64,000 nucleotides of DNA from assembly GCF_005937185.1 (NCBI RefSeq), contig NZ_VCNI01000005.1, forward strand, positions 1 to 64,000, in the 5' to 3' direction. The notes beneath the pieces are model-generated. The model was not told the origin of the DNA. It did no database searches and worked only from the letters and a program-made list of their open reading frames with translations. The position numbers and the translations under genes were made by a program. Positions 63,170 to 64,000 of the stretch are shown here, piece by piece. The stretch is from Flagellimonas algicola (lineage in GTDB: Bacteria > Bacteroidota > Bacteroidia > Flavobacteriales > Flavobacteriaceae). The stretch's first letter is position 1. Every line of letters begins with the position of its first letter.

Positions 63170-64000
63170 ATGGACGCAGTACAGATTGAGAAAGTAGAGC
63201 TCTTTAAGGTGCCACCGCGTTGGTTGTTTTTGAAAATAACAACAAAAGAGGGCATCTTCGGCTGGGGAGAACCTGTTGTGGAAGGCAGGGCGGATACCGT
63301 AGCGGCCTGTGTAAATGAGCTTTCACAATACCTAATAGGCCGTTCCGCCCACGCAATTGAGGATATTTGGCAGAGCTTGTATCGAGGCGGATTTTACAGG
63401 GGCGGGCCCATTCTGATGAGTGCCTTGGCTGGAATTGATCAGGCGTTATGGGATATCAAGGGAAAATCGTTGGGTGTTCCGGTTCACGAATTGTTGGGTG
63501 GTGCTGTCCGGCAAAAAATGAAAATGTATTGTTGGATTGGTGGCGACAGCCCTGAAGTGGTCATTGAGCAGGCTCAATCCAAATTGAAAGAAGGATATAA
63601 GGCGGTAAAATTGAATGCCACGGGCGCTTTCGAGTGGATCGATTCCAACAAAAAGATAAAAGATGTGGCCAAAAACATCCAATTGTTACGGGAGGAGTTT
63701 GGTGATGAGCTCGATATTGGCCTTGATTTTCATGGAAGGGTACACAAAGGCATGGTAAAGCCACTGATAGATGAGTTGGCGCCCTTTAGGCCCATGTTTA
63801 TAGAAGAACCGGTGTTGACCGAAAACAACGATGCGCTAGACCACATATACGCTTATAGCCCTATTCCTATTGCTACTGGGGAACGGATGTATTCCAGATG
63901 GGATTTTAAAGAAGTACTTCATCGTGGAGTGGTTGATATTATCCAACCCGACCTCAGTCACGCAGGAGGGATTTCGGAGGTTAGGAGGATTGCCGCCATG
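63170..64000 (+). CDS. dgoD: D-galactonate dehydratase-like enolase-superfamily enzyme (3' partial)
   Basis: 277 codons are present and the frame runs off the window end; the family length is about 380. The start is ATG at 63170, preceded by GGAGGA 15 bp upstream. Visible motifs are PPRWLFLKITTKEGIFGWGE near the N-terminus, RGGFYRGGPILMSALAGIDQ, metal ligands in LDFHGRVH (Asp), FIEEPV (Glu) and ATGERMYSRW (Glu), and IIQPDLSHAGG. It dehydrates galactonate, or a close sugar acid, to a 2-keto-3-deoxy acid. No stop codon or frameshift is seen in the visible part. Related mandelate-racemase group members remain possible. Confidence 0.9.
   Translation, partial: MDAVQIEKVELFKVPPRWLFLKITTKEGIFGWGEPVVEGRADTVAACVNELSQYLIGRSAHAIEDIWQSLYRGGFYRGGPILMSALAGIDQALWDIKGKSLGVPVHELLGGAVRQKMKMYCWIGGDSPEVVIEQAQSKLKEGYKAVKLNATGAFEWIDSNKKIKDVAKNIQLLREEFGDELDIGLDFHGRVHKGMVKPLIDELAPFRPMFIEEPVLTENNDALDHIYAYSPIPIATGERMYSRWDFKEVLHRGVVDIIQPDLSHAGGISEVRRIAAM

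Noticed and set aside
63122..63200. Short frame reading LGRVTKAQQLEEDIKEIW just after the kinase relic
   Set aside because: The GRV could be the end of the lost kinase, but the match is only three residues and the frame runs into the dehydratase start, so I did not include it in the relic.
1..64000. A mobile element or genomic island
   Set aside because: No transposase, integrase, tRNA-adjacent attachment site or terminal inverted repeats of an IS were seen.

Overview
The window looks like a stretch of a Flavobacteriaceae chromosome (Bacteroidota), possibly close to Muricauda/Allomuricauda, although the genus is a guess. The evidence is threefold. There are two PorP/SprF proteins paired with proteins carrying type B sorting domains of the type IX secretion system (T9SS), and an OmpA protein built like PorE. 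There is the Bacteroidota gene order rpmB-rpmG-DUF4295-ftsY. Several promoters fit the Bacteroidota form TTTG/TTG-N(17-20)-TAnnTTTG. No tRNA, rRNA, CRISPR array, transposase or prophage block was seen.

Bases 1-21007 are one plus-strand surface-protein region. In order it holds a T9SS type B protein (5' end outside the window), PorP/SprF, a PorE-like OmpA protein, a terminator, a 1476-aa Calx-beta/CUB/beta-helix protein, a 2.9 kaa protein made of about 86 copies of a 28-residue repeat, a second type B protein and a second PorP/SprF. Each type B protein has its SprF-like partner 14 bp downstream, as in the SprB-SprF arrangement of gliding bacteria. Export of the giant repeat protein is unexplained, because it has no recognisable T9SS C-terminal domain.

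Bases 21081-34271 are mostly housekeeping and small accessory genes: idi, a PTPS/QueD-family enzyme, manA, a DUF4369 lipoprotein, DUF819, a HAD phosphatase, DUF5916, an S1/P1 nuclease, AlkB, an AraC regulator, MOSC, and an ECF sigma factor with a probable anti-sigma partner. The gap at 31291-31926 holds unusual short-period repeats. Bases 34369-50635 carry htpG, a candidate structured RNA (36394-36545, perhaps 6S-like), fabH, a TonB-type receptor, an SSS transporter, recR, a 2-oxo acid dehydrogenase E2, a nuclease, an Hpt protein, cinA, ribosomal proteins and ftsY.

Between ftsY and rimO lie about 7.8 kb of other genes: a methyltransferase, a sialate esterase, a DUF2911 protein overlapping an amidase lipoprotein gene, and an ECF41-like sigma factor followed by RidA, an azoreductase and a cupin. 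After rimO come a DoxX/Tat-Gfo-Idh-MocA pair and then a sugar-acid locus: a GntR/FadR regulator with a clear palindromic operator, a broken 2-keto-3-deoxygluconate kinase remnant, and a galactonate dehydratase that runs off the window end.
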